From Burhinus oedicnemus (lineage: Eukaryota > Chordata > Aves > Charadriiformes > Burhinidae): a stretch of DNA of 64,000 nt. A program made the position numbers and the translations under genes. The stretch is taken from NCBI GenBank assembly GCA_008921705.1, contig VFFE01009068.1, forward strand, positions 2,931,265-2,995,264, read 5' to 3'. Shown here in pieces: positions 23,830-36,500 of the stretch; within the stretch, counting starts at the first letter, position 1; each line of letters opens with the position of its first letter. The notes under the pieces were generated by a model. The model was given only the letters and a program-made list of their open reading frames with translations. It searched no databases and had not been told where the DNA came from.

Positions 23830-24905
23830 CTTCCCCTTCAAGCCTAGTTTAAAGCTCTGTCAATGAGCCCCACTAGCTTTTGAGCAAAGACCCTCTTGCC
23901 TCTTTCAGAAAGGTGAATCCCATCTGATGCCAGCAAGTCTGGTGCTGTGTAGGCCATCCCATCATTGAAAAACCCAAAATTGTGTCAGTGACACCAGCCA
24001 TAGAGCCATGTATTGATAGACTGGGCCCACCTCTTTCTTCCAGTGTTGCTGCCTGCAACTGGAATGAGAGAGGAAAAAATAACCTGTGCTCCAGATTCCC
24101 TTACCAGCCATCCCAAGGGCCTGAATTCACTTTTGATTGCCCTTGGACTATGCATTGTTGCTTCCTCTCCACCCACATGGAAAAGCAGTAATGGGCAGTA
24201 GTCCAAGAGCCATACCAGGCTAGGAAGTTTCATAGTTCCTTAACCCAGGCCCCACAGGGAGGCAGCAGACTTCCCTAAGAGGAGGGGCTGGCCAGCATAT
24301 TGAACCCTCCGTTCCCTTCAGAAGGGATTCTTCCTCTTGGAAGTGGTTGTTATACAGGAGGTAGGCCTTTCTGACCTTGGCAGCACCTCTGGTGAAGATG
24401 GACTGTCATCCACTTCATCCATTGACTGGTCTTCCACATCCAGAGCCTCATACCTGTTGTATAGAGGCACCTGGGAAGGCGGGGTGGGCAAGGAAGGGGT
24501 TCGCCTGCCACCCCAAGCATGGACTTGCCTCCAGTCACTTCTCTCCTTTAAGCTACTGCCTTCACCCTGGTGGGAGGAGGATACAGGATCCCCTTGATCT
24601 TGGGGTTTTTCTGGTGGCTGTTCCTATTTCTGTCTCAGGGAGGGCAGAGCATGGTTTCACCAGTCTATCTCTTTCTCAGACTCCACCACCACTCTATTTT
24701 TTTCTCAGACTCCCAAACTCTCAGAAAGACCATCTCTTCCTCAGGGACTGCCATACCATCTTGGGGTTTTTTTGCTTCTTTTTGTTTTTCTTTCTGCTGT
24801 TGATGGCACATGAATGTTTCCACATTGTGCATCAGCCTTTATTTCAATCCAGCACAGGAAGGAACAAGGCTAGCAGTTCCACCTCTACTCATCCTCCTTA
24901 GATGT
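23830..24905 (-). pseudogene. CR1-C ORF1 (esterase-like) remnant
   Basis: CR1 ORF1 encodes a protein thought to bind the element RNA and to carry an SGNH-type esterase domain. Visible blocks, 5' to 3' on the minus strand, are a low-complexity Ser/Glu-rich N-terminus with an imperfect ~27-base duplication (about 24650-24720), HAWGGRRTPSLPTPPSQVPL (about 24470-24530), YNRYEALDVEDQSMDE, and a DSLLKGTEGS block. The esterase body LLFHVGGEEATMHSPRAIKS...LVRESGAQVIFSSLIPVAGS lies at 23985-24233, and WHQMGFTFLKEARG is near the end. About 22 bases before DSLL are missing (near 24328), removing the strand that normally precedes the catalytic Ser, and a frame change lies near 23985. Confidence 0.85.
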
Positions 24906-27121
24906 GGTTGTCCCCAAAAAGCTACCAAGAAGGGATAATTTCACAGCCTAGGAAAACTAATGAGCTACAATTTGTCTGATACTTCTATGGTTTATTCTCA
25001 ATATCGATGTAGGGTCAGGTGTCTGACTCATATCTACATGAACTCAAATTAACAAGATTAGAACTAATACTTTATGTTAGCCCTGAATTGCTTCCTAGGT
25101 AATTGGTGAATTCAGTAATGGAGAGAGGTTAAACTAGCATAGCACTTTGGAAAGAATATTGCTACTGAGTAAACATTACAGTGAAACCTGTCACAGAGTT
25201 ATACAGTTTTGTTTGGCACTCCTTTCCACAGGAAACTGAGAAGCAGATTACATTAAATTGTCAGGAAGAAAAGATCCAAGGTGACATAATGTAAATGGAC
25301 TAAGTGCATACTGTTTCTGGTTGGCTTAAAGCTAGAGACAGATTTTGTAAATGTAGAGAAAGCAAGTTTCTGATAGAAAACAAGTTTTGACTGCTACATT
25401 AGGTGGGAACACTCCTTTGAAATTAGAGTATCACTATGCTTATCTAGTAGAACAGTCTCAATACACATTTACTAATATGAATTTCTAGGCTAAGAGATAC
25501 TGGGTTTGATTTCTATTTGCTTAAATAAACAAAATACTTATGAAAATGTTCAGTTATTTTGCTGCAGAATTTGAAAGCCTTCATTTCCAGTACTAAAACT
25601 GATCTGACCAGAAGAATGAAACAACAAGGGATAGCTCAATTATAATAACCAGTTAAAAAGTTTTGATTTAGATATGAGAGAATGGAGGGGTAGCAGATTA
25701 TATGTATGCACTTTAATGTCTCTTACTTAGCTTCTCATTTCTAGAAAAAACTTTCTGCAAATTATGCATCCTCCAGAATATTGTTTCAAGCATGACTTTC
25801 ACCACTGTTGGACAGATGGTGGATGTTGGTTGATGACAGTGGGGAAAAAGTCACAAGAATTTCTAGTATATAAATGTTTTTCTCAGTAAACAAAAACTCA
25901 TTTTTTTGTAGCCAGATGTGCTCTCTCCACCCAGGAGGAGAGATAAGACAGAGAGAAAAACAAGATGATAGCAAAGCAGCAATAATAATGACCTGTGATG
26001 TGTGGCTAGTGATGGCCTCTGTTGTTTGTGTTTGTTTTTTCTTTGATATGCTCTTCTCCTTGAGAGAATGTTGTGTATTCTGCTGGAGAAATATATCAGA
26101 TGTGCATTGAAGTGAAAGATAATAGAGTGAATTGACTTGCGAAGTAGTGATGCGGATATGAACGAGGTATGAGCACCTGAATCTCCCCTTGTGTAAAAGA
26201 AAGAAAAATAGAAAGCAAAGGAAAATGAAGGTTTGAATGTGGTTATTAAGAAACTCTTTCAACGCTGAGACAATGGAACAAGCCTCTCTTGCACAGTCCA
26301 GATACCAGTTTCTTAAACTGGCATTAGATTTTCCCATTATTTGATCAAAGAATGGATTCTTTAATCAAAACTGTGAAATACGGCCTCAAATAATTTCTTA
26401 AAATAACAAATAATCCTAACTTACTTCAAAATAATATTGTCTGCAAAATTAAGAAATATTAAGAGCTGAACTGTTCCATTTATTATTTTCCTTTTTGCAC
26501 CCACTATGAGACTATCACATGCAGCTGTTTTCCACAAATTCCCTGTCTCATCTAGTGAATGGGATACTTATACATTTTTTTACCTAACTATTTCTTCAAA
26601 GTTTCATGAGATAATGAAACACTAATATCAACATTTCTGTCATATGACATGGAAATAGAGTTTCATTTTACAACTGTGAAAATAAAGACAAGATTGTCAG
26701 AAGTATCTAGTAAGTGTCATCAACTGTATGATTTTTCAGAACAATTCTGATGATAACCTGAAAGGTGTAAAACACAGCTCTGGTTAACTTCAGGCTTTAT
26801 GTGTCAGGGTTTCTGCAAATCAGTCATTTTAAGTATTCAGAAATTAATAATACCCAATTGTTAAAAGTCCCATTCAACTGAGTTTTTCAGAATCATACAA
26901 GAAATCAGTGACTGAGACAGAGAGAAAATACAATTGTTCGTGATAGCCTGTAGGTCCTTAACATTCATCTTTCACCATCTCAGGCAAGTATACTGAAGTG
27001 CCACAATAAACTCCTTAGTCTGTTCCATGAATCTGATTACTCTCTAAAGAAGGCTGTAAAATTAATTGCAAAACAAAAAATATTCCAATAATAAGGAATA
27101 TTTAAACTTAACCAGAAGAAA
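24906..27121. other. AT-rich non-coding DNA with one long unexplained minus frame
   Basis: The notable item is a 183-codon minus-strand frame at 25786-26337. It has a hydrophobic FIFLCFLFFFLL stretch but no recognisable domain, and it is probably fortuitous. Otherwise nothing is seen. Confidence 0.6.
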
Positions 27122-28450
27122 ATCATAGAATCACGGAATCATTTAGGTTGGAAAAGACCTTTAAGAACATCTAGTACAACCATTGACCCTATTCTACCAG
27201 GTCTGCCACTAAACCATGTCTCTAAGCACCACATCTACATGACTTTTAAACACATCTAGCGATGGTGACTCAACCACCTCCCTGGGCAGCCTCTTCCAAT
27301 GTTTGATAACTCTTTCCATGAAAATTTTTTTCCTAATATCCAGCCTCAACCTCCCCTGGCGCAACTTGAACCCGTTTCCTCTTGTCCTATCGCTAGTCAC
27401 TTGGGAGAAGAGACCATCGCCCATCTCACTACAACCTCCTTTCAGGTAGTTGTAGAGAGAGATAAGGTCTCCCCTCAGCCTTCTCTTCTCCAGACTAAAC
27501 AATCCCAATTCCTTCAGCTGCTCCTGATAAGACATGTTCTCCAGACCCCTCACCAGCTTTGTTGCCCTTCTCTGGACACGCTCCAGCACCTCAATGTCCC
27601 TCCTATACTGTGGCGCCCAAAACTAAACACAGTACTCAAGCTGTGGCGTCACCAGCGCTGAGTACAGGGGCATGATCACTTCCCTACTCCTGCTGGCCAC
27701 ACTATTCTTAACAAAGGCCAAGATGCCATTGGCCTTCTTGGCTACCTGGGCACACTGCTGGCTCATGTTCAGCTGGCTGTCCACCAGGACCCCCAGATCC
27801 TTTTGTGTCAGGCAGCTTTCCAGCCACTGCTCCCCAAGCCTGTAGCGTTGCCTGGGGTTGTTGTGACCCAAGTGCAGGACCCGGCACTTGGCCTTGTTAA
27901 ACCTCATGCAGTTGGCTTCAGCCCATCGATCCAGTCTGGCCAGATCTCTCTGCAGAGCCTTCCTACCCTCAAGCAGATCAACACTCCCGCTTGATTTGGT
28001 GTCATCTGCAAACTTACTGAGGGTGCACTCAATCCCCTCATCCAGATCATCAATAAAGATATTAAACAAGACTGGCCCCAAAACTGAGCCCTGAGGAACA
28101 CAGCTTGAGACCTGCCACCAGCTGGATTTAACGCCATTCACCACAACTCCCTGGGCTCAGCCATCCAGCTGGTATTTAATCCAGCGAAGAGTACACCTGT
28201 CTAAGCCATGGGCTGCCAGCTTCTCTAGCAGAATGCTGTGGGAGACTGTGTCAAAGGCCTTACTGAAGTCCAAGTAGACAACATGCACAACCTTTCCTTC
28301 ATCTACCAGGTGGGTCACCTGGTCGTAAAAGGAGATCAGATTGGTCAAACAGGACCTGCCTTTCATGAACCCATGCTGGCTGGGCCTGATCCCCTGGTTG
28401 TCCTTCACATGCCACATGAGTGCACTCAGGATGAAATGCACAAACCAAAC
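27122..28450 (-). mobile_element. CR1-D, 5'-truncated CR1 with RT and C-terminus
   Basis: The minus strand begins at about 28450, just before GIRPSQHGFMKGRSCLTNLI, and runs through RT and the C-terminal tail to a 3' end with the CR1 octamer signature (AATCATAGAATCACGGAATC on the plus strand at about 27122). It belongs to a different subfamily from A/B/H: the 3' UTR is marked by AAAAGACCTTTAAGAACATC. CR1-F starts within about 90 bases of its 5' end in the same orientation. Confidence 0.95.
27209..28450 (-). pseudogene. CR1-D ORF2 RT, one frame with two nonsense codons
   Basis: The three open segments 28492-28157, 28144-27623 and 27589-27209 are in the same reading frame. Only a TGA at 28157-28159 (a Trp position, within LDG-W-AQ) and a TAG at 27623-27625 (YCV-Q-FWAPQ) interrupt it; both are single transitions. 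Motifs in order: QHGFMKGRSCLTNLISFYDQ, motif [38 protein letters not shown], intact catalytic FADD (28001-28012), [28 protein letters not shown] and the C-terminal [15 protein letters not shown]. Endonuclease and ORF1 are absent through 5' truncation. Confidence 0.94.
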
Positions 28451-28533
28451 ACAGAAGCAGCTAAGCAACTGCATTTCCATAATATTTTTCAAGAAGTTAA
28501 AAAATTATGATGACCAAATTTTCCATAGTTTGT

Positions 28534-29062
28534 ACTCATGGAATGATTCAGACTGGAAAGGATGTGAGAGCAGTGTCAGATATGGGGTCAGATCAGGTTG
28601 CTCAGGGATTTATCCAGTTGTGTCTTGAAAACCTCCAAGGATGGAGACAGTAATGTCTCTGGGAAATGTGCTCTGCTGCTGGAGTGTCCTCAGAGTAATT
28701 TCTTACCCCTCCCTCTTATAGCCAGTCTGATCCTCTCTTGTGTCACCCTACATGTGTTGACTCTCGTCCTCCCACCGGGCACTGCTTTGAAGAGCCCAGC
28801 TCCGTCTTCTCAGTAATTCCCTCACAAGTGAAGGAGTGGGGGGATGGTGAGGGGGGACAGGGGCACTGCTGTTAGGTCCACCTGAAGCCATCCCTCCAGG
28901 CTGAACAAGTCCTGGTCCCTCAGCCTCTCCTCACAGGACAAGTACTCCAGATGCCAGCCAGCATGGGGGGCCCTCTGCTGAACTCACTGCAGTTTATCAG
29001 TGTCGTGCCTATGTTGGGAGCCCAAAACTGAACTCAGTATCCCGATGTGCTCTCATAAGTAA
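28534..29062 (-). mobile_element. CR1-F, old CR1 3' fragment
   Basis: The 3' end (plus TCATGGAATGATTCAGACTGG at about 28534) is followed by the diagnostic 'CAGATCAGGTTGCTCAGGGATTTATCCAG' and 'CTCCAGGCTGAACAAGTC' blocks, ending near 'GTGCCTATGTTGGGAGCCCA'. It is strongly diverged, with insertions and no open frame. It resembles CR1-G more than the other copies, so it is an older subfamily. Confidence 0.85.
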
Positions 29063-32000
29063 CAAGTAACAACCACAAACCTTTCGGTTTATCAAAAAAA
29101 CAGTCAGGCTGGTGAGGCATTAAACTTGACAGATATTACCCTGGGTAAATACTGGTTTAATATGGATTTTTCTAAACTTTCAGTGCGTAAAATAATTGGG
29201 CCTGATCTTTGCATAACAAAATAGTCAAATAGATCTACTTATTCCATGTACTTCATTAATGTCCCAAGTAAGAAAAATAATTCAAATTTATAGATTTTGT
29301 GAGATGTAAGCAGATCTATTAATGGTCCATTAAACAAGCACATATTTTTAAGTGACTTGAGCACCCGATACTCTGAGTTTAGTTGGTGTTACCCTGGACA
29401 AAGGACAAGGACAGTTAATGTAAGTGCCATGTGTGACTACCAAAACTAAGTAGCTGTTTTACAAAGAGATTAATTTTTCATAGCACACTGCACTGAATTT
29501 AGATTTATTGACAAATACCTGCTTCACATTGTAATGGCTGACTTACATTAATACAAGTAAAAAAATTGTTTTTGTAAAATTCTGTTCCAGATTCTGATCT
29601 CAGTTAAACAAACATAAATATACCAGTGGGGTGGGATGTATACAAGTATACCTAATAGGTCAATTTGCTACTCCAAGTAATTTCAAGATGCTTGACTTCT
29701 AGAATTGTACAACTAGAATCTCCTCTCGAGACAATTTCATCCCATTGAAAGTAATCATAATTTGAAAGGTGCAAGGAGAAAGAACATTTAAGCTTTACTA
29801 AACATTATTTATAAATTAATGATTTAGAAATTCATAATAAAATTTAGGAATTTAGGAATAAGATGTTAATTCAGTGGTCAAATGTGGAAATGCGATATAT
29901 GGAGAATTTAGGAGACCATGTCTTCAGAGTCCAAAATGTATAAGCATTTGAGGGGAAAGAGGCAAAACAATATATGAAGAGAAAGGGCACTTCAGATGAC
30001 TTACAATAAGAGCAAGATGCACTGCTTTGCACATTCGTATAGATGTTGCACACAAGGAATGAATAAATTGTTCTTAACATCCATTGAGGATAGAACATGA
30101 AGTAAGAGGCTTAAATTGAAACCTTAAGTTTGATTAGACATTAGTAAAACCTTTAACTGTAAAGACAGTTAAGCACTAAATTAGATTGAGGCTGTAAGAT
30201 TTCCGTCACTGGAGGTATTTACCAGGATTTGAAATAACTCTGTCAGGAACAGTTGGGGCAAGAGGATGAAAAAGATGGTCCCTTTTGGGATTATATTTGC
30301 CATGTAATGTAAGATTATTTTTTTTCTTTGATGCATCTTAGGAAAGTAATTACCTTACATGTTGCATGCTGTGAAATCTGTTATTCTACTAGAAGAGAAA
30401 CCCCAGTCAATGTCCTGAGAATCATTTTTCTAGATGCTGTAGAAATAGGAAACAGCCATGTCCCAAGGTATTCCCCCCAAAAAAAGGGAAAATAAGCAGG
30501 ATACATAATAGTATTTGAGTAGAGCATTAAGATTGAGATAGCTAATACAAAAATCTTAGTGTTAGAAGCACAAGGTTACCTGTATTACCTAACTTTGATG
30601 ACTTCAAAGGTTTTTATTAACAAGTGGGAAAAGTATTCATGAATTCATGTACAAGCTGTCTGCCTGACTATTATTAGCAAGCTAATTTGCAGTCTTGTAA
30701 GCAATTTCATGAGAGAAGCCAAAGACTAAATAGGCCTGGGGAATTGCTCCTCAAGGTTGTTCATATCTGGGGGGGCTGGTAAAAAACATTCACTGCTGCT
30801 TGTACCATACTTCACTTAATTTAAATAAAAGATTTACAGGGTTGTCATTGTGCAACCCATCATGAAGAAGAAGGTTACATTACTGATGATTCTGAACTAT
30901 CTCAGCTATTGGGCTGCTTTTTAAAGCTATCTTTAATAAGAAAAATACGGGGAAATGTTATGGACAATTAGGAAGTAATGAAAACCATGTCATTGGAGCT
31001 GATGACAAAAGATATTGAAGGGCATTGCAATATATTGAGTCTGGATGTTAATCTGCTACACTACTGCATTTTTCAGAGGTTGGATTTATTTTATGTAACA
31101 ACTCCATTAATAATCCAAGAGAAGGCATAAACAGCACATTTGTTATAGGAGGTGTTCCCATCACTGAACAGAGTCATTTTGAAAAATAATGTAGAGAGGA
31201 GAGGGATCAAGAGAGGAAATACAGTGAGATTCACTGAGAAAATATATAGTCCTAGAAATATATGTGTGTAAAGCATTCCCTTCTCTCCACAATAAAAGGC
31301 ATCATACTTCTTGAACAGATGGGACAACCCTCACAAGTGCCACTTCAGTGTTATACTTATGTCAACAGTCACTGAAGTTAGTCTTCGGATCAACCCAAAA
31401 GCATACTGGTGGGAGTCATTCCCTGTACTGATCTGCCAGCCAAGAGGCAGTTCAAGTGCAAAGCACTCTTGCCCTAAAATGCATCTCTCCAACCATTCCA
31501 AGTCCCATAGACACTCCTCAGACTAAAGGGAGTGTAAGAGTTAGTAAGTGGCATGAACCAGGTGCATAACCCATTTGTGAAGTAATATGGCTCACACTCA
31601 AAAGCTATGATCTTCTAAAGTTTCTAAAGCTATGTTTTTTTAACTCAATTAGATTTTATTTTTTTTAAAAAATGGCCCAAGCATCAGAACAAATTCCTCT
31701 CAATTTTCATTGTTTTTCTCAAGTCACACTGGTAATGTCAGTCATCCATGCTTCATTACCTGGCATGAGGGCCTGCAGCTTATAGCTGCTCTAAAACAAC
31801 ATGCTCAGAACAGAGATGTAAGACAGAGGCACAACCTCTCATTGTATCTGACACTTGTCTGTGCACTTAACTGTAATCATGCTCCTACAGAGTCACAATC
31901 TTTTGAAAAAGCAAAATGGTTCTAACATCAGAATCGAGACTGCCATCCATTGCCAAGACATACTATCATGAATTATGCATTGTGTATCTCATTTGCTTCA

Positions 32001-33096
32001 GAAAAACATTGTGTAAATCAAAGCTTTTCTGTGTACCCAGTACACAGATATGAAGCGCTAACCAAGTATTATGCTACCAGATGGTTTAGGTTTGTTCTTT
32101 AAAAAATTACTCCATATATAAGTACAGCATAGAAATCTGAAAAGAGTAATTCTACAGAAAAAATCAAATTTGCTCATGCTTTCGCTACTTATCTTTTGAT
32201 TGCATTTATCTCAAGTTTTGAAAGGACTTGCTTTAAAGGATCTAGAACTATATTCTTTAGAAGTGTTTAAATACAACTTTTTTTTTGCAAAACTGAATTT
32301 GAGAGCCTAGAAAGCAGATTTATCAGTAGGAAGAAAACAGCAGAATTCTATTAAAGAACTCTCAAAATAGTGCAAATTACCGTATTCACTTTCAATTATA
32401 AGGGAAGGACATTAAAACAAATCTGTTTAATAACAACCAAATGGGACTGAACACTAACTACAATGCAGCAGTAGCCCCTGCAGCCTGTACTCAAAGTACT
32501 GCTCAACTGAGCATGATGAGAACGAACTGAGGATGACTGTCAGAAACAAGATCTGCCTTTCTGTTTGATATATTTAAGGGTTTCTTCTGCTTACCTCCTA
32601 ATAACAGCTGCAATTGACTGACTGCAGAGGATGTTACAAGCCTGTCGTGTCAAGTTTTTACGGAGTAACTGTAGAAACCCCTGGGAAGCAGAGATTAGGT
32701 CACAACAAAGGAAATTCCTTAGGAACAAAATGTGTCTTGTGAAGATCTGCCTAGCTGCAGAACTGGAATGACATGCTGTAGCAGGCAGACACCTACTGTG
32801 ATCCTTTCCATGTAGGAATCAAGTTCCAAGACAAAACTAGTTTAGTCTTGGGTCTCACTACTGTCCTTTGGAAGGTGGTTCCAAAACCTTTGTGACTCTA
32901 ACAGTTAGAAATCTTCTAATTCCAGGCTGAGTTTACTCAAAGTCTCTCTATATATTCATTTGCTGTTGGGCCAGTAATGTTTTTTGCATTTCCTCCTTGT
33001 GTTCACTCCCACCACATGATGTAAGTACAGACAGTGACTGTGTTCTCCTTGGCCTTATTTTCTTCAGAGGCAATATGTTCCCTTTTGTTTACTATT
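29063..33096. other. AT-rich non-coding DNA
   Basis: No gene is recognised. A segment at about 30640-30780 has constrained-looking texture, with TATTATTAGCAAGCTAATTT-type words, but nothing decisive. Other frames are under 80 codons. Confidence 0.65.
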
Positions 33097-33500
33097 TCAT
33101 AGATTCATTCAGGCTGGAGGGGACCTCAGGAGGTCTCTAGTCTAACCTCCTGCTCGGAGCAGGGTCAGCCATGAGGTCAGACCAGGTTGCTCAAAGCTTT
33201 ATCTGCTCAGGTCTTGAAAAGTCTCCAAGGACAGGGATTGCAGAGCCTTTCTGGGCAGCCTCTTCCGTGAGTTAAGTGTCCCCACAGTGATTTTTTTTCC
33301 CCTCATTAAAAATCAGAGTCTCTTTTTTTTCAATCTGTGACCATTGCCTCTTCTCCTCTGGCTGTGCATTTGCATAAAGATCCTGTCTCTGTCTCCTCAG
33401 TAACCCCTGCCAGGTACAGGCAGGCTGCTTTTAAGTCCCACTGAAGCCTCCAGGCTGAACAAGCCCTGATCCCTCAGCCCCTCTTCCTTCAGAATTGGGG
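33097..33500 (-). mobile_element. CR1-G, old CR1 3' fragment
   Basis: The plus-strand start CATAGATTCATTCAGGCTGG, followed by the 'GACCAGGTTGCTCAAAGC' and 'CTCCAGGCTGAACAAGCC' blocks, identifies the CR1 3' UTR and ORF2 tail on the minus strand. It is highly diverged, interrupted by T-rich insertions near 33290-33330, and has no open frame. It ends around 33500. Confidence 0.85.
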
Positions 33501-36500
33501 TTTTTTATGATCTGTCCACTCCCCTCCCACCTTGAAATCATTTCTCTATTTTTGTTTTTGCCTTATGTCTCCATTTTTGCCTTTCTTCTCTCTTCCTTAC
33601 AGGCCATTTGGTTTTGTTTCCGTGCTCTCCATTATCTTCACTGAAAATCAATGCAAACAAGGATTTTCTCTAATTTCTGCCTAATTCCCATTACATAGCA
33701 GTCCCACTACTGCGTATAGCTGGAGAAACCATGCTTTTCATTTTAATTCCTCTGCAAACTTGACTTTTGGCAGTTCCTACTTTATTCATTACTGAGCTCT
33801 AAACCACAGACTTCATTTTCTTTTTCCCTTTCTAATCAGTCCCTTTTTCCACTGTCTGCTTAATCCTAATATCTTTCAAGAGAGCTACTCATCTGAAATT
33901 GCCTATATATTTGTTCCTTCTGTAATGAAAACAAGCCCCAGATTAAACCAAACCACATCATGCTGAAATGAAACTCAAGTAGACATAACAACACTGAACT
34001 AAATTATGCCAAACTAAGCTAAACTAAAGAAGAGAAATTAAAAATGTATGCATGTCAACAGCAAGGATATTGGATGTGACCCTAGCTGAAATACCTCCAA
34101 CTGGAAAATCTACACAGAACACGTTGCTATACTGTCAGGATTATGATCTGCTTGTTAACAGGAGCAGGAAAGATATCAAGGAAGAGACAAAGAAGACAAC
34201 TCGTTTATTTTTCAGTGTTTATAGTTTTAAAGGACTTTGTTATTCATTATTCAGTAGCTCAAACAGACTATCAAATGCTAAGAAGTGTAACACACATGAC
34301 TATTCTATTTGTTAGCAAATTAGCTAAACGAAGAATCATAGACTAATACTAGAATTTGCTTTGGTTATTTCTGATTAAATGGCCACTATCAGTTTTTAGA
34401 AGACAACATTCATTGGGGAAGAACAAAATATTTTAGTCAGTGTAAAACCTCTGTATATTGCAATTTCTTCTGAATCAGTTTGAAGTGCACATCAACCTGT
34501 GCATCTTACTTCTGTCAGATGAAAGAATTTTTTTTTGTGTGAAAAAAAATAAATTAGTGTCACATTGTTCTCACTGGAAATATATGCAAATGCTTATGTT
34601 GGAACAGGTGACAGCAGGAACAGAAAATACTGTAAGTGTGAATAAATATTGTAAATGAAAGCATGAAGAAAGGTAGTTTCATTTGGAAAATACGTGACAG
34701 GAAAAGCAGTAAAGATATAGGGACTACAGGTAAGCAGTCTCAAACCTATACGATATGGTGGTTTGTTCCCCTTTGTGATGCCTTACATAAGCTCAAAAAC
34801 ACTTCTGATTTTTTATTTTAGAAATTAAAGGCTATGCCTACTGGCAATGACCCAGGCAAGAGCATGGTGTTGCCATGGCTTTAGCAGGAAGAAAGGTATT
34901 TAAAAAGGTGAATAAAATATATACCTCAACATGGGAAGACAGCACAATGTTACAGGTCATCTCTTTGCAAATTCGTGAGGTTCAAAGCCAAAAAGTTCAG
35001 TACCTTATTTAGATATCCTGGATTTGGAATGTTTTCTTTAATTATCTTCAAAGCTTTAAAGTCTGAAAAGCTAACACATATGACAGACAAACTTTCTAGG
35101 GGAAAATCTGTTTTATTATGTGACTGGGCAATATTTAGCAATACAGAGTTCATAACGTAAATGTGACTGACAAAAAAGCTAATAATAAAACTCAGTTTTG
35201 TGATATTTCAGCAGTAGCACCTCCTGTCTACCTGTGAGGCTACAAAGGAAAACCTTTCCAGGCACTGTTTACATTTAAGTCCATCTAATAACTAAGTATT
35301 GACAATAACTAGATGTTGGCCTGTTACACTGTGTTTTTTTCTCAGTACTCCCAATGTTGGCAGGCACCAGGGAGCCAGATGTAGATACAGAACTCTAGTA
35401 AGAAATGTAAATGCAAGAGTACTGAATAAAGATGAAGAAAAGAGGGAGTTAGAGGTTTGGGTAGCAAAAGATGAGGTAAAGAGTCAGGGGAAAGGGCAAG
35501 AAACAGCATATATAATCAACAGCACATATTTTCTTGCAGAAATCCATAAGGCCTGAGAGTCTGTAACCCTAAACTGCAAAAACTATTAGCTAAATTCCCT
35601 CTTGGCTACCTGATAGCTGACCTATTCAGAGGTCAGTCTATGTAATAGCTTAGACTGATGAATGCAGGAAGAAAAGCTTATTTTGTACATCTGGTGGTCT
35701 GAACCCTTTGGCGACTCTAAACGTGAATCAGCTTAATTCTCTGAAAGAATTACTGATTGCTTAGGGTTTTGAGTATTCTTTTGCTTGTTTGTTTCCTGTA
35801 TATGAAATAGTGTACAACAATACACTGGGACTTCAAAGGTTTTTAAATTTGGCATACAGAAGGCAGGGAATCCCAGAAGTAAGATGCTCTGTGCAGCCTG
35901 AATTCAGCCATCTTGTGCATAAACATAGAAAAACAGTCTTTTAAGGAATGATCATATATTATCTGTGGGAAACAAATGTGCCTACTTTTGAAAGCCAAAT
36001 TTGCATCAGAAATCTCAGGCAATTATGAGGCATGAAGGAGAAAGTGTAGAGTAGCAATTTAAAAAAGTTGCCTAACACTTTGTTGTTGGGAACTTTTGAG
36101 TGCATTCTTCTGCTGCTTACACACATTTTTCATGCACATGTATCGCTCTTTATAAAGAGGTCTAAGAGGAGGATGTTCCCTGGCAGCTACATGCTGATAC
36201 CTTTTCCTTCTATTGATACTCCTCAATTCATCAAATGGATAGTGTCCATATATCATTTTTAACAATAGGAAATAATTGACTAATAAAATCCCAGGTTTCT
36301 TATATTTTATTATACTGAATGGGGATACAAGTAGCATGTGCCCTTCTCTGAGAATAAATGCCATCACCAATATTACTAATTATAGATAGCATCACTGCCT
36401 CTAGAGAGACTTTATTCTTTTTCCAAAGCTTTTTTCTGTTTTGTTCTCTTTATACTTGCTTGCTGTAATTTAAAGCCTGCATAAACTCAGTCTGGCTCCT

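Larger units (their letters stand above)
21442..24905 (-). mobile_element. CR1-C, near full-length CR1 with internal RT deletion
   Basis: Read on the minus strand, this is the longest CR1 here: ORF1 (about 24905-23830), a short inter-ORF part, ORF2 endonuclease (about 23720-22600), linker (to about 22390), then a jump straight into the distal RT at about 22370, the ORF2 C-terminus and a 3' end with CR1 octamers ATTCTATG/GATCTATG/ATTCTTTC at about 21440-21465. Compared with CR1-A, about 650-670 bases of RT core are missing at the 22370-22390 junction. The true 5' limit is uncertain because ORF1 fades near 24905. Confidence 0.93.

Noticed and set aside
24377..24901. 174-codon plus-strand frame
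   Set aside because: It overlies CR1-C ORF1, whose recognisable protein blocks read on the minus strand; the plus frame has no domain.
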